Source: Streptomyces guryensis (GTDB lineage: Bacteria > Actinomycetota > Actinomycetes > Streptomycetales > Streptomycetaceae). Taken from it: a DNA stretch of 64,000 nucleotides. Shown here piece after piece: positions 61,403 to 64,000 of this stretch; position 1 is the stretch's first letter, and every line of letters begins with the position of its first letter. The notes below the pieces were generated by a model. It was not told the origin of the DNA. It worked only from the letters and a program-made list of their open reading frames with translations, and made no database searches. The DNA lies in the NCBI RefSeq assembly GCF_021261325.1, contig NZ_JAJSBI010000019.1:62001-126000 (forward strand), written 5' to 3'. A program made the translations under genes and the position numbers.

Positions 61403-61472
61403 GGCAGATATAAGGGTTTTTTCCGTTCCGTTACCTATTTTCGGTACCTAGGAGACGAGGAGGTCGGTGTCG

Positions 61473-61919
61473 ATGGTCCTCGCTCTGACTGTGTGCGGAG
61501 TCGTGGTCGCCCTTGTGGTGCTGGGGCTGTTCGTCTTCGGCCTGCGTCGCAGACTGATCCAGCGCTCGGGCGGCACCTTCGACTGCAGCCTGCGCTGGGA
61601 CGTCCCGGAGAAACCCGACACCAGCGGAAAAGGCTGGAGCTACGGCGTCGCCCGCTACAACGGCGACCGCATCGAGTGGTACCGCGTCTTCTCCTACGCC
61701 TACCGCCCGCGCCGCGTCCTGGAACGCGCCGCGATCGAGGTCGCCGGTCGCCGCCTCCCCGAGGGCGAGGAGGAGCTGGCGCTGCTCTCCGACGCGGTGA
61801 TCCTCACCTGTCTGCACCGGGGCACGCGTCTCGAACTCGCGATGAGCGAGGACGCGCTGACCGGTTTCCTCGCGTGGCTGGAGGCAGCCCCGCCCGGGCA
61901 ACGGGTGAATGTCGCCTAA
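61473..61919 (+). CDS. DUF2550 family membrane protein
   Basis: 148 aa. One N-terminal helix (LTVCGVVVALVVLGLFVFGL), then a cytoplasmic domain (FDCSLRW, GWSYGVARYNGDRIEWYRVF, LEWYR-like core) as in the actinobacterial DUF2550 family, which always lies next to atpC. ATG 61473 is nine bases from GAGGAGG; GTG 61467 is too close. Function unknown. Confidence 0.88.
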   Translation: MVLALTVCGVVVALVVLGLFVFGLRRRLIQRSGGTFDCSLRWDVPEKPDTSGKGWSYGVARYNGDRIEWYRVFSYAYRPRRVLERAAIEVAGRRLPEGEEELALLSDAVILTCLHRGTRLELAMSEDALTGFLAWLEAAPPGQRVNVA

Positions 61920-62197
61920 TTCCTTGCCCGTTGAATGGGGGTGCGGCCCCCGGACGAAGTCTGGCGGAGTGCCGACGTGGCCGGACACACCGGGTGTTGG
62001 GCGTCGGCCTGACCGACGACCACCGTGCGCGGCTCGGGGCTGAGCGAGACCGTGACGTTGATGGGCCAGGCGGCCAGGAGAGCCGCCGCCGTAGTTCCTG
62101 CGAACACCCCGCCGGCCGCCCACCTGGACCGGCGTGGCCGGTCCAGCGCCGTATGGGACCTGTTGAGCCTGTGCTGCAACGCTTCCCCCCGTGTCAT
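61916..62197 (-). CDS. Possible small membrane protein (93 aa)
   Basis: ATG 62197 is preceded by GGGGGGA at good distance. One hydrophobic segment (WAAGGVFAGTTAAALLAAWP) and a Ser/Thr/Arg-rich tail. Converges on the DUF2550 gene with overlapping stops (4 bp). No family recognised; could be a spurious frame. Confidence 0.45.
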   Translation of the reverse strand: MTRGEALQHRLNRSHTALDRPRRSRWAAGGVFAGTTAAALLAAWPINVTVSLSPEPRTVVVGQADAQHPVCPATSALRQTSSGGRTPIQRARN

Positions 62198-62346
62198 CAC
62201 GTTCCCCCCGAACGAGTCGTTCCGCTTGCCGCTGAGATTCCGATTGTCCCCGGTCAGCGGCTGTCTCCCACCGGCCGACCGGCCCGCCACGACGGGCCGA
62301 ACGGCCCCCTGACGCGCACGCGGGGGGCGTGCGGGGCGCGCAGAAG

Positions 62347-62383
62347 CCCGCCGCGGACAGGCTCGTGGACCGTCCGCGGCGGG
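62347..62383 (-). terminator. Terminator of the chitinase gene
   Basis: CCCGCCGCGGAC and GTCCGCGGCGGG form a perfect 12-bp stem with a 13-base loop, 23 bases beyond the chitinase stop on the minus strand. Confidence 0.75.
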
Positions 62384-62406
62384 TGTGGGGGGCGAGGCGT
62401 GGACGA

Positions 62407-64000
<1,594 letters not shown>

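Overview
This window is high-GC actinobacterial chromosome and almost certainly Streptomyces. GTG and TTG starts are frequent, codon third positions are nearly all G or C, and the ATP synthase operon has the actinobacterial layout I-a-c-b-delta-alpha-gamma-beta-epsilon. The block tRNA-Arg, response regulator, nrtL, lysA, hom, thrC, thrB, rho, rpmE, prfA, prmC, sua5, glyA, wecA/tagO-type transferase, atp operon, chitinase is a familiar Streptomyces core order. All calls come from reading the sequence and from family knowledge; no search was run.

Left part (1-10.85 kb), mostly core: the 3' part of a nitrate-sensor-type histidine kinase and a decayed copy of its tail; a class B penicillin-binding protein with a RodA/FtsW partner; a secreted SH3 protein; a lipoprotein plus histidine kinase pair with no response regulator; a dual-specificity-type phosphatase; a NERD-like protein; and divergent LigD-polymerase and Ku genes for end joining.

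Middle part (10.9-33.5 kb), accessory. First comes a five-gene minus-strand operon (solute-binding lipoprotein, permease, ATPase, gamma-glutamyl-hydrolase-like amidotransferase, fold-III PLP decarboxylase) controlled by a divergent PucR-type regulator. It is joined mostly by 4-bp ATGA overlaps, with a perfect 12 x 8-bp tandem repeat in its one real gap. Then follows a scrapyard: the tail of a tyrosine recombinase, an RHS gene lacking both its secretion end and its toxin end, an IstB tail, and a frameshifted small membrane protein. Next is an island carrying an AAA+ ATPase divergent from a coupled 78-aa/829-aa gene pair of unknown function. An IS3-family element nested inside an IS256-family element lies to its right. 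Two related small-gene cassettes bracket the island. Both end in the same spaced motifs, and in the right-hand cassette the last motif is the 3' end of tRNA-Arg(CCG), so integration and decay at that tRNA is the likely history.

Right part (33.5-64 kb), core: aspartate-family amino acid synthesis (lysA, hom, thrC, thrB), transcription termination (rho, with two strong hairpins behind it), a trypsin-like protease fused to FG-GAP repeats, an LCP cell-wall ligase, translation genes (rpmE, prfA, prmC, sua5), a low-molecular-weight phosphatase homologue whose catalytic Cys is Ser, glyA, a polyprenyl-phosphate GlcNAc-1-phosphate transferase, the complete atp operon, a DUF2550 membrane protein, and the 3' part of a CBM2-FnIII-GH18 chitinase running off the right edge.
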